Source: Lineus longissimus (lineage: Eukaryota; Nemertea; Pilidiophora; Heteronemertea; Lineidae). Taken from it: 64,000 nt of DNA. The notes beneath the pieces were generated by a model. That model was not told the DNA's origin, did not search any database, and saw only the letters and a program-made list of their open reading frames with translations. Below, in pieces: positions 35,001 through 47,754 of this stretch. The stretch lies in the NCBI RefSeq assembly GCF_910592395.1, contig NC_088311.1, forward strand, positions 20,278,501 through 20,342,500, in the 5' to 3' direction. The position numbers and the translations under genes were made by a program. Every line of letters starts with the position of its first letter. The first letter of the stretch is position 1.

Positions 35001-35425
35001 ATAAACCAAGAAAAAATCACCTGTTACACATATCGTGTCGTGAGCAGGTTTCCCCTGTTTTACATCTTTCCTGCCAGTCCACCATTCGAGAGGAGAGAAA
35101 CCATGAACAAATGTGTCCTTTCATGAGCTGACAACCTATCCCATCGTATACAACCACATGAAATGATTAGTCGTTTCGTTTCGTTAGCATTGTCATCCCG
35201 GATTTTCGTGAATCGGTCATTTTCGACTACTTCCGCGATCGCGATGACGCAAGAAAGTAAAATCATTGGCGGTGGTCGTCACGCAAGATGGTGATTCGTT
35301 CGCAGCATCCGAAACTGTGTACAGATAGTTTAGGAAATACTTACTCACCGGAAAATCGCCATCTTTCTCTCACTTAATTAAGTTTACGACAATCATAATC
35401 ACAGCACGCTTGTCACATTCTTACA

Positions 35426-36433
35426 ATGTACTCCCTTCCTCAGGCAGTGAAGTTGATAAATTACAAATTAAGACGAATAGTGTCTCTTCGACCGCCAGTC
35501 GTTTTGCATAAATACGATACCTGGTTTTTCCAGAGAGAATCTGGCTGCATAATTATTTCGAACCATGCTATGACACGTACGTCACCTCACGTTATACTAG
35601 TATATGAATTGGGTGCAAACTGTCGCCAAACCCACAGAACTGAGCTTTATAATGATTGGAAGAAAATGATAGGTGTTTATAAACATTATTTAATTATAGT
35701 TTGCAAGGACTCAGGTAATTATCTCTATCGACTTTATGACACACATAAAGGGATATTTTCAGGTAGAATTGTCATTCCAAAGTCAGATGCTTGTTTTAAT
35801 AGTTTTGGGGCATCAATAGACCTTATGCAGGGAGTAAGCGCTACGGTGAACTGCAGGTTAACATTGAACATCATGTCGACAACGGTTTATAAATTGTCGG
35901 AAGTTATGACGAAAAGGAAGGAAGTGGAGCTTAAGTTCCATCACGGCATAAGAATTTATTATCAGATGAAGGGTCTTAAAGATTCGAAACATATCATTAT
36001 GATTAATATAAAAGACGGTATCGTTACTGGGGAAAAGACGACTGTGAATGAAGCATTCCTGAAGTTCGCTCTAAGGTCTTATGGTTATCGCCCAATTGAA
36101 CATTCTCTGGCAATACCGCGGACAATACGCTTAAACGGTATTGACAACATATTCTGGTTATGTAGGGAAGAAAACGTGATCTTGACAGTATTTGATTATG
36201 GTCGTTATTCAGTTGGTTGCAGATTGAAATGTGTGCCCGAGGACCCATTGGTGAGACTAAGAATGAATGAAACTTTGATTGAGGATGTGGCGGTGCATTT
36301 CCCTTTCCATGTAGGAGATGTCGCGGTTCATCGAACGGGACTAGTTTTGTGCATTATTCTAAAATCACGGAGAGGCAAAAAGATGGAAGGATATTTAGAA
36401 TCAATTGAACTGTACACACCTCAACAATCGTAA
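35426..36433 (+). CDS. Gene B, 335-aa beta-rich protein (unit 3)
   Basis: Intact. Carries Q in YY(E/Q)MKG (shared with unit 4) and E in RPI(E/K)HS (shared with unit 1). That combination helps show recombination between units. Confidence 0.5.
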   Translation: MYSLPQAVKLINYKLRRIVSLRPPVVLHKYDTWFFQRESGCIIISNHAMTRTSPHVILVYELGANCRQTHRTELYNDWKKMIGVYKHYLIIVCKDSGNYLYRLYDTHKGIFSGRIVIPKSDACFNSFGASIDLMQGVSATVNCRLTLNIMSTTVYKLSEVMTKRKEVELKFHHGIRIYYQMKGLKDSKHIIMINIKDGIVTGEKTTVNEAFLKFALRSYGYRPIEHSLAIPRTIRLNGIDNIFWLCREENVILTVFDYGRYSVGCRLKCVPEDPLVRLRMNETLIEDVAVHFPFHVGDVAVHRTGLVLCIILKSRRGKKMEGYLESIELYTPQQS

Positions 36434-36960
36434 AGTGATGAGATTCCTACCCTAGGAAAAAAAGAAAGAGTGAAATTCGCACTTCAAGAAGAGCCACAAC
36501 TTAGTGATCGCTCTTTGAGACATCAGAAGAGCGAAACTTGGATTTAGGCGAACTTCCCCCTCAGTGACGGATTATAAAATGATAATTGCAAATGATTAAC
36601 GTAAAATACTTGCAGGTGTGGTAAAATAATAAAAGCAGGACTGTAAAATATAATCGCATAATGTGAAGAATATCTACATGTACATCTACATATAAGACAT
36701 TATCAATAAGTTTCACGGTGATTTTGCTCTTTCAGAAGGGCGATCCCTTAGACCAGATCAGTGTGCATTCACTCTTTCCTTTCAAAGAGTGCAAAGGACA
36801 TGTACATTTGCATTCTCTTATATCGGGTCACTCGGCAAAAACTGAAACCGAACTTTAAAGTTTTGTATCTCAGAGACTTATGCACAAAACAACCCGAAAC
36901 CAGGAAGTATACTGGTACATGTAGGAAAGTATTGTCAAAGAGGTCAATGGAGGAGAGATA

Positions 36961-37066
36961 AGTCACAAATGGCAATTCGAGTTGAATTGGATTATTCCGA
37001 AACTGAATTAGGGAGTCACAATTGGCAAATCCGAGTTGAATTGAATAATTCCGAAACTAAATTAGG
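36961..37066 (+). repeat. 53-bp tandem duplication (unit 3)
   Basis: Two copies, with the CTGAATTAGGG variant also found in unit 1. Confidence 0.85.
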
Positions 37067-38911
37067 TCGAACATGCTTAATGTCGGGGGAAACTTCTCAT
37101 ATATAGGGTAGATCTCAACCCTGGGTGTTCCCCATTCTTCCCCCGTCTGTTTCAGTAACCTCTTTCACAGCAATAATATCATCCAATTGTTGCAGTATCT
37201 TCTCGACGACGCTACTGGAAAGGGTCACCGCGATCAGTTGTATGACTGTTTTTAATATAGCTGCATCAATTAAAATCATGCAAGTATCAAAGGTATAGTG
37301 ATAATCATGCCGACTTACTGGCAGAGAACATACACCCTGAAGTCTCCTTAAATGATGGCGATATACGCACTGGTAGCGACAGTAGATCGACATGAATAAT
37401 AATTGGACCTTTTCGTCTACTTCATTGCTACAGGGTACGAAGGAACATTCGGATGGGTGGCACTCGTGAGGCATTTCAGGTAAGGCAAAACGATTATTTC
37501 TTATAAGCAATGACAACGACTCTACTAAAGATTCGAAGAGTCCATTCAGGGATTAGACAGTGTTTTTTGAGGTGACTTTGTAATAGCTTTCATACTCGCA
37601 TTTCGGCTTGGTTTCTTGAACATTCTGTTCTAGTGTGATCCAGTATTGGGAAGCTCATGTTTTTCAACCCAAGATATTTCACGCCTTTTTGTCTAGGCAA
37701 CAGAATCCAGGACGAGTCAGCAAAGTCCTAATGACCAGTTTGTTTCAACGTAAGGTCATGGTCATCGTTAGTTATTGGTGATGGATGACAGTCTTAGGGC
37801 TGGTAATAGCAGGAATCTGCCAGGGCTGCTTCGTAGACGCTGGCCAGAATTATTGCAACCATGCATCACCTTGGTTACGAGACATAGAACACGGAGCAAG
37901 CCACGAATTACGACCTTACTGGTTGAGTTATCCAACTTTCGTATACAGGGTGTCCCAGTAAAACCTTTCGATTTCTGTGATATTCAACAAAGCAATAGAT
38001 TAGAATAAGTATATGTAAGTATATACATTACCTTACTTAGGTCATATAGATGATTTTTTATCCCGATGACAAATGCAACTAAAGTCAGTGCGTGAAGTCA
38101 GGTCCAGTTTTATTTTTGGAAACATGTTACCAACCAAAACCAGTCACTTCAAGATAATTCAAAGAAAACGATATGGCAATCTGGCAACAAGTTGTTTCAC
38201 CCTGAAAATGCTAGCTTTCCCTGCTTTCTCCTTGTAGGACAGTGCATCTGTGTACAAGACACACAGCTCAATATTGTATGCGTACACTGTAATGTACACT
38301 TTAATGTACTCGTCACCACAGCTACCTGTGTTGACAGAACACTATCCCGAAATCCATTTGGATTGAGAGTACATGCAGTTCTCTTTCAAGGGTGCTTCAG
38401 GCGTCACTTTTTTTCTCTCGGATGGTTCCTCAGTGTCTTGGTGCATAAGGTGCAAAAGCTCAAAACGACGCTGATTGTCCGACAAGGCCAATTTATTTCT
38501 CATGTCCAGGCCATCACCTCAGTGGTCATTTCAAGTATGTGCTCGTCACTGACGGATGTTTTCGGAAGTCAGTTGTTGGTGAATTGGCGAAGAGATACTG
38601 CAATTTACTAAATATACTTTACGAAGAGCTGTGAACAAATTTAAAGGGTTTTAACATTTTCAAACAGCCTGGTGTGATACGCCACGATAAATGTACACAA
38701 AGCGAGTAATTCGCTATGTAGAAGTGTTTTCTCCTAATTTTAGGTCATGCGTTCCAACCTCGAAACCTTTGCCGTCCATTATCGATTCTTTGAAATAAGA
38801 ACTATTTTGAACGGCGATGATTTTTTAGTATTGGACTTTCGCTTAGCTCAGAGTTGAAGACTCCAGAAGTACACGGCGGAAAGATCTTGGTTTCCAATCC
38901 GTCTCTATTGA

Positions 38912-39223
38912 TGTCGCTGTTATTCCCTGGCCATATACCTTATCCACAGCAAACTCATTGGTTTGTCAGTCGTCGCTCAAAAGAAGCAACCTGACTGGCT
39001 GATATCACTATTACAGATTTCTAGGAAAATTGTTGTTGAGTTGTTTGGGCGAGGCAGTCCTGTTTACCAACCAACCTCCACAAATTTCGACGGCAGGCTT
39101 CAGCAATTTTCTGCAGCTTATTACAATGCTGAAAGTTATTTAGCATATGCATATGAAGTGCCTGCATGGGTCGAGAATGAATGTCAGGTTGGTATTTTTC
39201 ATATCCGAAATGGTTATCATTAG
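38912..39223 (+). CDS. Coding-like exon with synonymous-only variation (unit 3)
   Basis: Protein from the 38963 frame is identical to the other units. A T-to-A difference upstream of it (TATCCACAGC) creates a CAG not seen elsewhere. Acceptor and donor motifs are unchanged. Confidence 0.35.
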   Translation, partial: CRCYSLAIYLIHSKLIGLSVVAQKKQPDWLISLLQISRKIVVELFGRGSPVYQPTSTNFDGRLQQFSAAYYNAESYLAYAYEVPAWVENECQVGIFHIRNGYH

Positions 39224-39807
39224 TTTCCTCGCCATCCGACGAGACTCACATTGATCTCAAAACACAATTGCTAATGGCCTCATTATTGTGTTAGATTACT
39301 GTCATTTGCCACGGCTCCGGGGAGACATACCCCGGCATATATAACGAGATGTCCCTATGATACATGTATGCATCTGTAAACATGTACGCTGTACCATTAA
39401 AACACCCTACAGTTGAAATGGCTAGGCTGGGAACAACAATGTGATACACTATGGCATTGTGTATAACTGCATTTCTATTTTCCTGGACTACCAGTAATTA
39501 CGAACGGCGTACCCCTTTAATGGCAACAAGTAATTTTATGCGTTTCATTGATAGGCGGATACCCGGCCCCGGATGCAATTCACGTAGGATTATTATCATT
39601 TGTCGCCTTGCAAGTTTCAAATATCCATCAAAACTTCATATTAGCCTGAAAAAAGTTGCTCATGGATTCTACTGGAGCAGTTATCATAATTTCTAAAGTG
39701 AAATGAATCATCGCACTGATGTTGCAAAATTTTAAAAAAAACGAAGACAGAAAAAAGATAAAATAATAGCCTCACACTTTCCAATGCGAAGTGAAAAATG
39801 GATAACT

Positions 39808-39880
39808 TGCCGAAACCCGGGATCGAACCAGGGACCTTTAGATCTTCAGTCTAACGCTCTCCCAACTGAGCTATTTCGGC
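39808..39880 (-). tRNA. tRNA-Phe (anticodon GAA), unit 3
   Basis: Identical to the other three tRNA-Phe genes. Confidence 0.97.
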
Positions 39881-42275
39881 TTACTTGACATGCAATTTGA
39901 TAGAAAGTACATTGTAAACGGATAGATTGATTGAATGATTTTGATGAATGACGAGGGTTGGTGTTCTTCCATTCGGCAACCTTATAGGTCTTCTTCATAC
40001 AGACAGGTTTGATGGTTTGATCATGCCTCGTGTGGTCATAACTGTTCTACACGGTGGCCTGCTGCTGTCGTAGAAACCACTTGTGCCTGAGATAAAAAAT
40101 ACAGTTCGCTCCACATTCGTTTCGCTTGCTACAATATGTACTTCAGCTTTAATTGCCGTTATAGAAAAAGAAAAGAGGCGAAAAAACACAGGCAATAAGG
40201 CAGCGTCGGCTGCGTTGATATTATCAACAATGTCTGTTTTTCTCGCTGATAGCAAATGCTAATTCGAGAATCGACTTCTATCAGAATATTATGCCCATCG
40301 AGATCGTACTGTCTGCTGTTTTTGACAAGTTATTCTCCCGAATTGCTTAAGTAGAGCAATTTTAACCAAATAACACTCTGCCTGTCCGCAATGATGCTCG
40401 CAAACACGTGAGATAGTCTTGCAACTGACGTAAAAGATGCCTTGATATGCATCTTATGGTTCAAGTATTTAGGAAATACATTAAAGTGATGAATGACCTC
40501 ATGGTTTTATGCAGTGTGTTGATTTGACAATGCCTGGCTGGTTAGTAGGTTTTCTCGTGCCAAGGCGTGAGGAGCTCAGTGTTTCTGGCTCGAAGACAGA
40601 ATTATCTATTATGACAATTCCTTTGATTTAGTTTAAAGTATCAACTCAGTACCGAAACCAGATTGATCCGAGCTTTTATATTAACACGGTCAGTGTAGAT
40701 TTGGAGCCTGGTCTGATTTGGTCTACATCGGTGGGGTGGGGTGGGGGGGGGGGGACTTGGAGTATGCAGGCTGACCCCTCTGATTGGTAAGACCTGATGT
40801 CGTATCTGAAATTTAGAATATAAACATTTAGGGTAATCGTAGGCCTCTACTTCTAGGCTGTAAGTCCATTTGATCATCGATCGTGCGGAAAGCTCTTCGC
40901 GATGCCACAATGCAGTACGAATTAGGAAGGTCTGTCGTTGCACCGAGTTGATTCATTTACGTGACACTCGTAAATCATCTTTATACTTTTGGAGGAATCG
41001 GAGAAGTTTTCAAAAAATTTCGTCAGTACTTATTGTCATTCGTACATCTCTTTGTAAGGGTTAGTGCAATAACTGCCTAATGGTGTTGGCCGAGATTACA
41101 CATGATCAGGGCGGATCATCAGACCGAGTACACTAACTTATCCCACATACATGACATCGAAACAATGGAAACACGTTTTTACCTTGGGGATGGCGCTAAT
41201 GAATTCGCTATGCCTCTACCATGCAACCGTGACGAGACCATTATCAATTAGCGGAAGCCATAGATGATTTTTTATGTAGGTAAACATATCTAATTTATTG
41301 GGACTCTAGTGGTTGGAGTGATAAATCTGTGTATACGGTGACAGAACTAATTTCATGGGCTGGCTACTACAGCCGGAAGTGAACTGTTCTGCCAACTGTT
41401 GATTTCCTTTCTCCAGTCTCACCGGTGATGAATTCCTGACGCAGGCACCCAAATGTCACGAGATCTCGCAGGGAGGCGCGTGGTTTAACCAGGCTGGAAG
41501 ACAAACGTATCTTGAAATGGCTTCTACTGAGACATATTGGGTCGATATTGGTCCTGAATGATTAATGAGACATCGTCAGCTAATCTGCTATTGGAGATTC
41601 GGCCGGACGGGCCGCCACTGAGTTCCGGAGTCCAATCGGGTCAATACGTCCTGAAACATTAGAATAATATTGGCTTTTTGTCATGGTTCCCAGTGATGTT
41701 AGTTGAGAATACTATCACACGATCAGCCCTTCTGTTCAAAATACTTCCGTTAGCGCTATTCTGTTTAAAATGTCGAACTAGATGTCTGAATTTAAAGGAC
41801 TCAAGAAGGATATAATGTCATTTGATATATACTAAGTTGACCGCAGTCTAGTGTGCAATTAAGCTATTTACTAATATATAGTATCATCGGGCTGACTGGC
41901 GCTGGCATTGAGCGCTAATAAAGCGGTGGGATAGCAGTCTATGTGCATTAATTCGTAGGATTGTTAGCAGTGTCTTATGGTTAGCGCCGTCATTTAGTCT
42001 CAGACTGGTTACTGAGGGACCATTCTTGCTAGAGAACATTCGTAGTTTGACCATTCGGTAGGATTGAGAGGATACATCAACAAATTAAACGGATAGCTGG
42101 TAAATTAGGTGTTCTGAGTCGACGGGTCTGTGAGACAGTTTTAAACTTGATAAAGGAATATTTCACAAGGAGCCCCTAAGATACGGTAAGTGACTAGAAA
42201 GTAAAAAAACTAATGAACGATCTTTGTCTTGAACTTATCTTTCGCAATGCCAATGCAACGTACACGTCATGCTCT

Positions 42276-42276
<1 letters not shown>

Positions 42277-42307
<31 letters not shown>
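42277..42307 (+). repeat. Poly-G tract, G31 (unit 3)
   Basis: Uninterrupted run of 31 G in the same flanking context. The CT interruption of units 1, 2 and 4 is absent. Confidence 0.8.
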
Positions 42308-42441
42308 CTCAGAACACAAACATAAGAGCTACCGCAGTCCACACGCCGACATTCAGCGCGGTTAGATCGGAGAGATACCTGTACATGTGTATGATATTAT
42401 CAGTTATTTGGAAGTAAAACTATTTTTCGTGTAATACAAAA

Positions 42442-42632
42442 GGCCGGGTCTATTTGGCAAGCGGCTCGCCGAACAGGCATCTTTTTTTGCCCTGCTTGGA
42501 GAGCCGCTTGCCAAACAGCATTAAAAATCAACTCTGTTCGGCAAGCCGGGCTTGCCAAACAGGGCAAAAATACTACCCTCTTTGGCGAGCCAGAGAGGTT
42601 ACAACAAGCCGGGCTTGCCAAATAGTCACTTC
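42442..42632. repeat. Unit tail, short form (unit 3)
   Basis: Same deletion junction as unit 2 (GTTACAACA-AGCCGGG), so the two short tails share one event. Confidence 0.75.
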
Positions 42633-42640
42633 CTAAATTA

Positions 42641-42767
42641 GGGAGTTTTCGCAAATCCCCGAAACGCCAACGTGAACGCCTATCCCATTGTTCGATCTAT
42701 TGTTAACTATGTCGAACAATGGTATAGGCGTTCGCGTTGACGTATCGGGGGCTTTGCGAAAACTCCC
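42641..42767. repeat. Unit-border hairpin (unit 4)
   Basis: Same 127 bp inverted repeat, at the unit 3/unit 4 junction. Confidence 0.9.
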
Positions 42768-43365
42768 TTCTCCTCCCGACGAACTTAAATTTCTTTCTGC
42801 ATTGCTCATCACACTAATTTAAACTGCATTCTGCTTGGCATTGCATACATGTTCATTGTGTACATGTACATAGCGTAAAAGCATGCTTGATCTGTATTTG
42901 TTATAAATGATTATTTCTTGGTGATATTTAGAATTAGATATCCTGATTGCCTTCTTCCGATACTTTGAAAGTTCTCAGCTCTTGCAGATTCTAAGGAATT
43001 TCCAATTTCAATTATAATGTGTGTTTTTTGATGGAAAATATAAACGTTGCTATTGAAGTTGAATCGTTACATCTTACTTACAAATTGCAATATGATATTG
43101 ATCGAATAGTTGTCTGGATACATTTCATTGTATTCTGTCGCGTATACTGATACTTACCGCCGGCTCAAGAGCTCCCTTCGCCCTTTGTGATCATTTGGTG
43201 AAGCCATTGCAGCTCTTTGTTGGTGAGAAATTGAGAACTGCTGATGTTATAGGCGCTGCTCTACAATACATGTAGAAGCAAAAGTTGGGAACTTGTTATC
43301 AACCCCTTCGTGGAGATTATCTCTCCCCAGTCGGTAGGCCGTAGTGGACATAAATGTCAATTTAT

Positions 43366-43603
43366 GTTCTAGAATATAATTTGACCGAGAGGAGAACAGG
43401 AATTCTTTTCTAGACCGTTAATCGACTATTAATAACTGACCAGGCATAATGGTCTAGAACATACATCAACCAGTTAGAGTAGTGGAATTCTGTTCTTGAC
43501 CATTAATCGACCAATCACTGGCCAGGATTAATGATCTAGAACATAAATCAGCCAATCCCAGTTCAGGAATTCTGATCTTAGACCCTTAATCGACCAATCA
43601 TTG
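43366..43603 (+). repeat. Minisatellite, about 83-bp period (unit 4)
   Basis: Copy of the unit minisatellite, with GACCCTTAATCG replacing GACCGTTAATCG in the last repeat. Confidence 0.75.
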
Positions 43604-45088
43604 ATGTCGTACGTCCTTACTCCGTTAGTGGTAAAGAATGGTCAAGTGATAGACCTGATATGCTGGGAGTTAGCATTACCCGCTGACATGCTGCAGCTGC
43701 ATTTTGGCTAGATTCGTAGACTTGGCGACTTCGTTCCTCCGGCAGAAACTTCAATCGTCGATTGTTTCAAATGTTTGGAAACCCATATATCTATCAATTA
43801 CGCTCAGGGTTTATGAAAGAAATGTGCATGTGTTTGGATACATCAAGGATTCTGTAATCGATCCGTCCTAGGATGATATCCTTGTTGGTGTTTGTTTGAA
43901 TGAGAAAGGAAATACCGCCAAAAAGAACAGACGACAAAAAAGGACGACACAATCTACATACATGTACATGTAGGTTGTCAAAAATGTATAAGGTTCTATA
44001 TTTTGTGGATGCAATTAGCCTGGGGACGATACCGGTACGTGTATTCAGTCTACGTGCATTCAACTTGATTTTGAACACCACTAGCGGGAGCGTGATGTCA
44101 GCTTTATCTTATCAACTGTCAATTATCTTGTTCTGTCATTTATTCCATGTAAGTGGTGGGGGCAAACGAGTCTTCTTTCGTAGATATATGGCTTGTCTAT
44201 CCTGCCAGGGAATAGAATATTTCCTCTTGGTCTCTCGGTTGACACGCTCGCCTAGGCTCTGGTCATTACCTCACAAGCTATTCTTCTTCTTTTTCATCAT
44301 CAGCTTTCGCTCAGCGGGCCCTCGGAAGAGAAACTCCTCCTCCTATAGGCGGGATAAGTTGGCCTAGTCATTAGTGACGAGTCAATCTCAAGTAAATAAT
44401 TGTGTCTACTCTTGGGCGTGGTCTTTTGCTTGCCTTCGCAGAGCCATCAGGTTCAAGGGTCATCGTCTTTATGTACGTCTCATTTGAAGGATGAGGCTAA
44501 TTTATAGCGAGTTGGCTTGCTGAAGGACACAACGGTGAAAGACAGCGAGAGGCAAGAATGAGGCATAAGGCGAGATTTTATGACTATAGTCCATTTTACG
44601 AAATAATGTCACTCAGATTTTTTAGGATATGACATTATACAAAAAAATGAAGCATTGGACAAAAATGTGTATTCATCTGAGACTTCAAAGACCAAATCAT
44701 CGAAAAAGTACTTGTTTGTTGGAATCAAACAACTTGACATCACCTGCAATGAGCCATTAACAGTAAAAATACTGACAAATTTTCACATTCATTTTAATTT
44801 TTTTCCCCATACAATGCGATATTTCCGTGAAATAGACTATGATATATCAGTAGTTAAAGAAAGGCCACAAATGGTTTAAAAGCAGGTCTGAATAGTAGCA
44901 CATCATAATATATTTACATTGTACGTTGAGAGATAAAACAAACGTTAAAGGATCGTATCTTGAAATTTCTGTTTCAATTTCTTTGAATTTTTTTCACAGG
45001 TTTATATTTTCGCTAATCGAGTTTTTTGGCCACGAAATCCGCGAAAATAAAACGCCCACGAAAAACTGTCAGTTAACAGTATATTTGC

Positions 45089-45361
45089 ATGGGTGTGATA
45101 ACAATGAATTTGGACCGTAGATGCTTTGTTTTTGAACACGTGATATCAAGCAAAGGTCTTCTGCAGCCAGATTTAGGCTTCGCATTAGTCGCAACAATCC
45201 TGGATTGTGCTGTACAAAATCTGAGACGAAATGGATCCACTTTCAACTATTTGCCGGATTTTGGCCGGGCGCCAATCTGCCAGTTGAGTAAAAAGAAGGG
45301 AAGGTGTATGGAAAAGGTAGAAGCATGCGATTATACTGGATCAAGGATGTTCCAGAGGAAG
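45089..45361 (+). CDS. Gene A, putative exon 1 (unit 4)
   Basis: Same frame and donor. S-to-T change in LVA(S/T)ILD. Confidence 0.3.
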
Positions 45362-46267
45362 GTAGGTCCCTATCCGTCAATTTCGCTAATTGAAAAATCA
45401 AGTCTATGTATAAGGCTACATTTACACCTGCATCATGATTCTGCCAGGCTGTGTTGAAAGAAAATTAAATGAGATGACGGCCAGCCCGCCCAAGACCGAT
45501 GAATACGATGCGGAACGGGTTACTGCTAGTTAACACACCTTTCCCCAATATGGTAGTCGCTCAAAAGCTGAAACTGAAGTACATTCCGCGGCGATGAATG
45601 CTTGAGTTAGGCGAAAATGCTTGTTCTATGTAATCTGCGACGTGATTGGTTGTTTGACTTAGGCTTACTATGGGGAGCCATTTCTGTAAAAATCTCAATT
45701 TGGCCATAGCGTGAGTTAGGCACTTTATATGTTAGTAGTGTGACTACATGTTATGGTAAAGGGCCAGGCGGCGGGTTTACTGACACAAATTAGGCTAATA
45801 TTTTACTTTATCATAGAAAGGTACTAGTATCTAGGTCCTACCCAATTTTTAAGTCATGTTTCAGAGATTTAAAACAATAAAATTGTTGTAAACCCCAGAC
45901 GATCACAAAATTTATTTACCTCAAAGAGTTCCTGTCACGATTCCGACAAAAGAACATCATCAGCGTGATGATTGTAATGTTATGTAACAAATACTACGGA
46001 CTGTTCGGCGTCAGATGTGGATCTTGGTTGATGGTCTGATTGAGATTTACCGATACAGCACATGCTAAATGGTGATGCTTCATGTATTCATGGGATAAGA
46101 ATAAAGTTGAGCCTTTGTATGGTGTCCTCGAAACTGCTCAGATTTATTAAAGGCAACGTTTTCCCGCCTTAGGTTTTTACCAGGCCATACAAAAATCCCC
46201 ATTTCTGTTAGCGTATTCGCTATAGGTTTTTAATCACCGGGTATGTTATTCTACTAATACGTTGTAG

Positions 46268-47329
46268 GCAAACTCGATTCAATGGTACCATCACCGGTTG
46301 CACGTTTCTGTGATTCCAAAAGTCACGTTCATTAAGTATTTAAGTTGGTTTCATCCTGAACGCAATTACATTGTTATCTACTCAAGAAACCCTAGGGCAA
46401 TTAAAAATTCAATGGCAGTCTATAGCCTTACCAAGAAAGATGCAAGTTTTAGGCTTAAATACCAGTGCCAAATTCCACCGCTATCAGCAAACAAGGAATC
46501 GATCGCTTGCATCTATAAGCAATTTTTGTTGTTCACGGGGTTTCACACTTCTAAAAGACTTCAAGATTTATCATTGTTTGATTTTACTCAATGTAGATAT
46601 GGCCATGTCGAAATTCCAAGGTCAGAAAGATGTTTGTTTTCCCAGTACGTCTCTCAAACCTTTGAAGTAAAAATAGCAGAAATTGTTTCATTATTGTGTT
46701 TGTATCAGCCCATTAGGGGGAGCTCCAAAACGCGGCTGTCAATCACCCATTATGAATTTAGCGTTGCCTTTGAGAATGACAGGACTAAACTAATATTGTC
46801 GAACGGGACAGAAGTCTTTTTTTATGTTATACCTCCTCACTATGCGGTATACAATGGTATAGTATCAAATAAAGACCACTTCATACTTTTCCACATAAAA
46901 CCAAATATTCGAAATATCTATCTCTTTCGCAAGACTTCAAATTATCGACTTCAAAATCGAGAAATTCGCAGCAGACCTTCAGGCATCTTAGCTCGGGGTA
47001 GGCCTACTTATATCCACAGTCTTTTTTTAAACCAAGTTCTAATTTTCTATCGGCGACCTGATGAAGTCAAGTCTATAGAATTCACTTGCCTACCCAAACT
47101 ACCTCTTACTGCTGGTGAACACTTAAGGGTTGTAGACGTTCAAATAGACAAAAGTAATAGCCGCTTCTTTTTAAAATCTCGTAAACATAAACTTCAACAT
47201 AAATTAGACACGAAAAATATGCTATTCCGCATGGACAGGACGCCAATGAGGGAAAACATAGGTCGTATAAAGATATATGCGCTTGAGTCGGTTGATATTT
47301 TCTCAAGATGGTTTCATTGTAATGAATGA
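46268..47329 (+). CDS. Gene A main exon, beta-rich unknown protein (unit 4)
   Basis: Intact. Two private synonymous changes (TTG to TTA in QDLSLF; GTA to GTT in NQVLIF) and I in FYV(L/I)PP shared with unit 2. The reading frame otherwise matches units 1 and 3. Confidence 0.45.
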   Translation, partial: ANSIQWYHHRLHVSVIPKVTFIKYLSWFHPERNYIVIYSRNPRAIKNSMAVYSLTKKDASFRLKYQCQIPPLSANKESIACIYKQFLLFTGFHTSKRLQDLSLFDFTQCRYGHVEIPRSERCLFSQYVSQTFEVKIAEIVSLLCLYQPIRGSSKTRLSITHYEFSVAFENDRTKLILSNGTEVFFYVIPPHYAVYNGIVSNKDHFILFHIKPNIRNIYLFRKTSNYRLQNREIRSRPSGILARGRPTYIHSLFLNQVLIFYRRPDEVKSIEFTCLPKLPLTAGEHLRVVDVQIDKSNSRFFLKSRKHKLQHKLDTKNMLFRMDRTPMRENIGRIKIYALESVDIFSRWFHCNE

Positions 47330-47754
47330 ATAAACCAAGAAAAAATCACCTGTTACACATATCGTGTCGTGAGCAGGTTTCCCCTGTTTTACATCTTTCC
47401 TGCCAGTCCACCATTCGAGAGGAGAGAAACCATGAACAAATGTGTCCTTTCATGAGCTGACAACCTATCCCATCGTATACAACCACATGAAATGATTAGT
47501 CGTTTCGTTTCGTTAGCATTGTCATCCCGGATTTTCGTGAATCGGTCATTTTCGACTACTTCCGCGATCGCGATGACGCAAGAAAGTAAAATCATTGGCG
47601 GTGGTCGTCACGCAAGATGGTGATTCGTTCGCAGCATCCGAAACTGTGTACAGATAGTTTAGGAAATACTTACTCACCGGAAAATCGCCATCTTTCTCTC
47701 ACTTAATTAAGTTTACGACAATCATAATCACAGCACGCTTGTCACATTCTTACA

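Larger units (their letters stand above)
30305..42632 (+). repeat. Array unit 3 (12,328 bp)
   Basis: Lacks the 88 bp and 320 bp segments like unit 2, but has an intact gene A frame. A deletion of about 10 bases near 40497 (GATGAATGA joins CCTCATGG) is private to this unit. Its poly-G tract is the longest uninterrupted one (31 G). Confidence 0.95.
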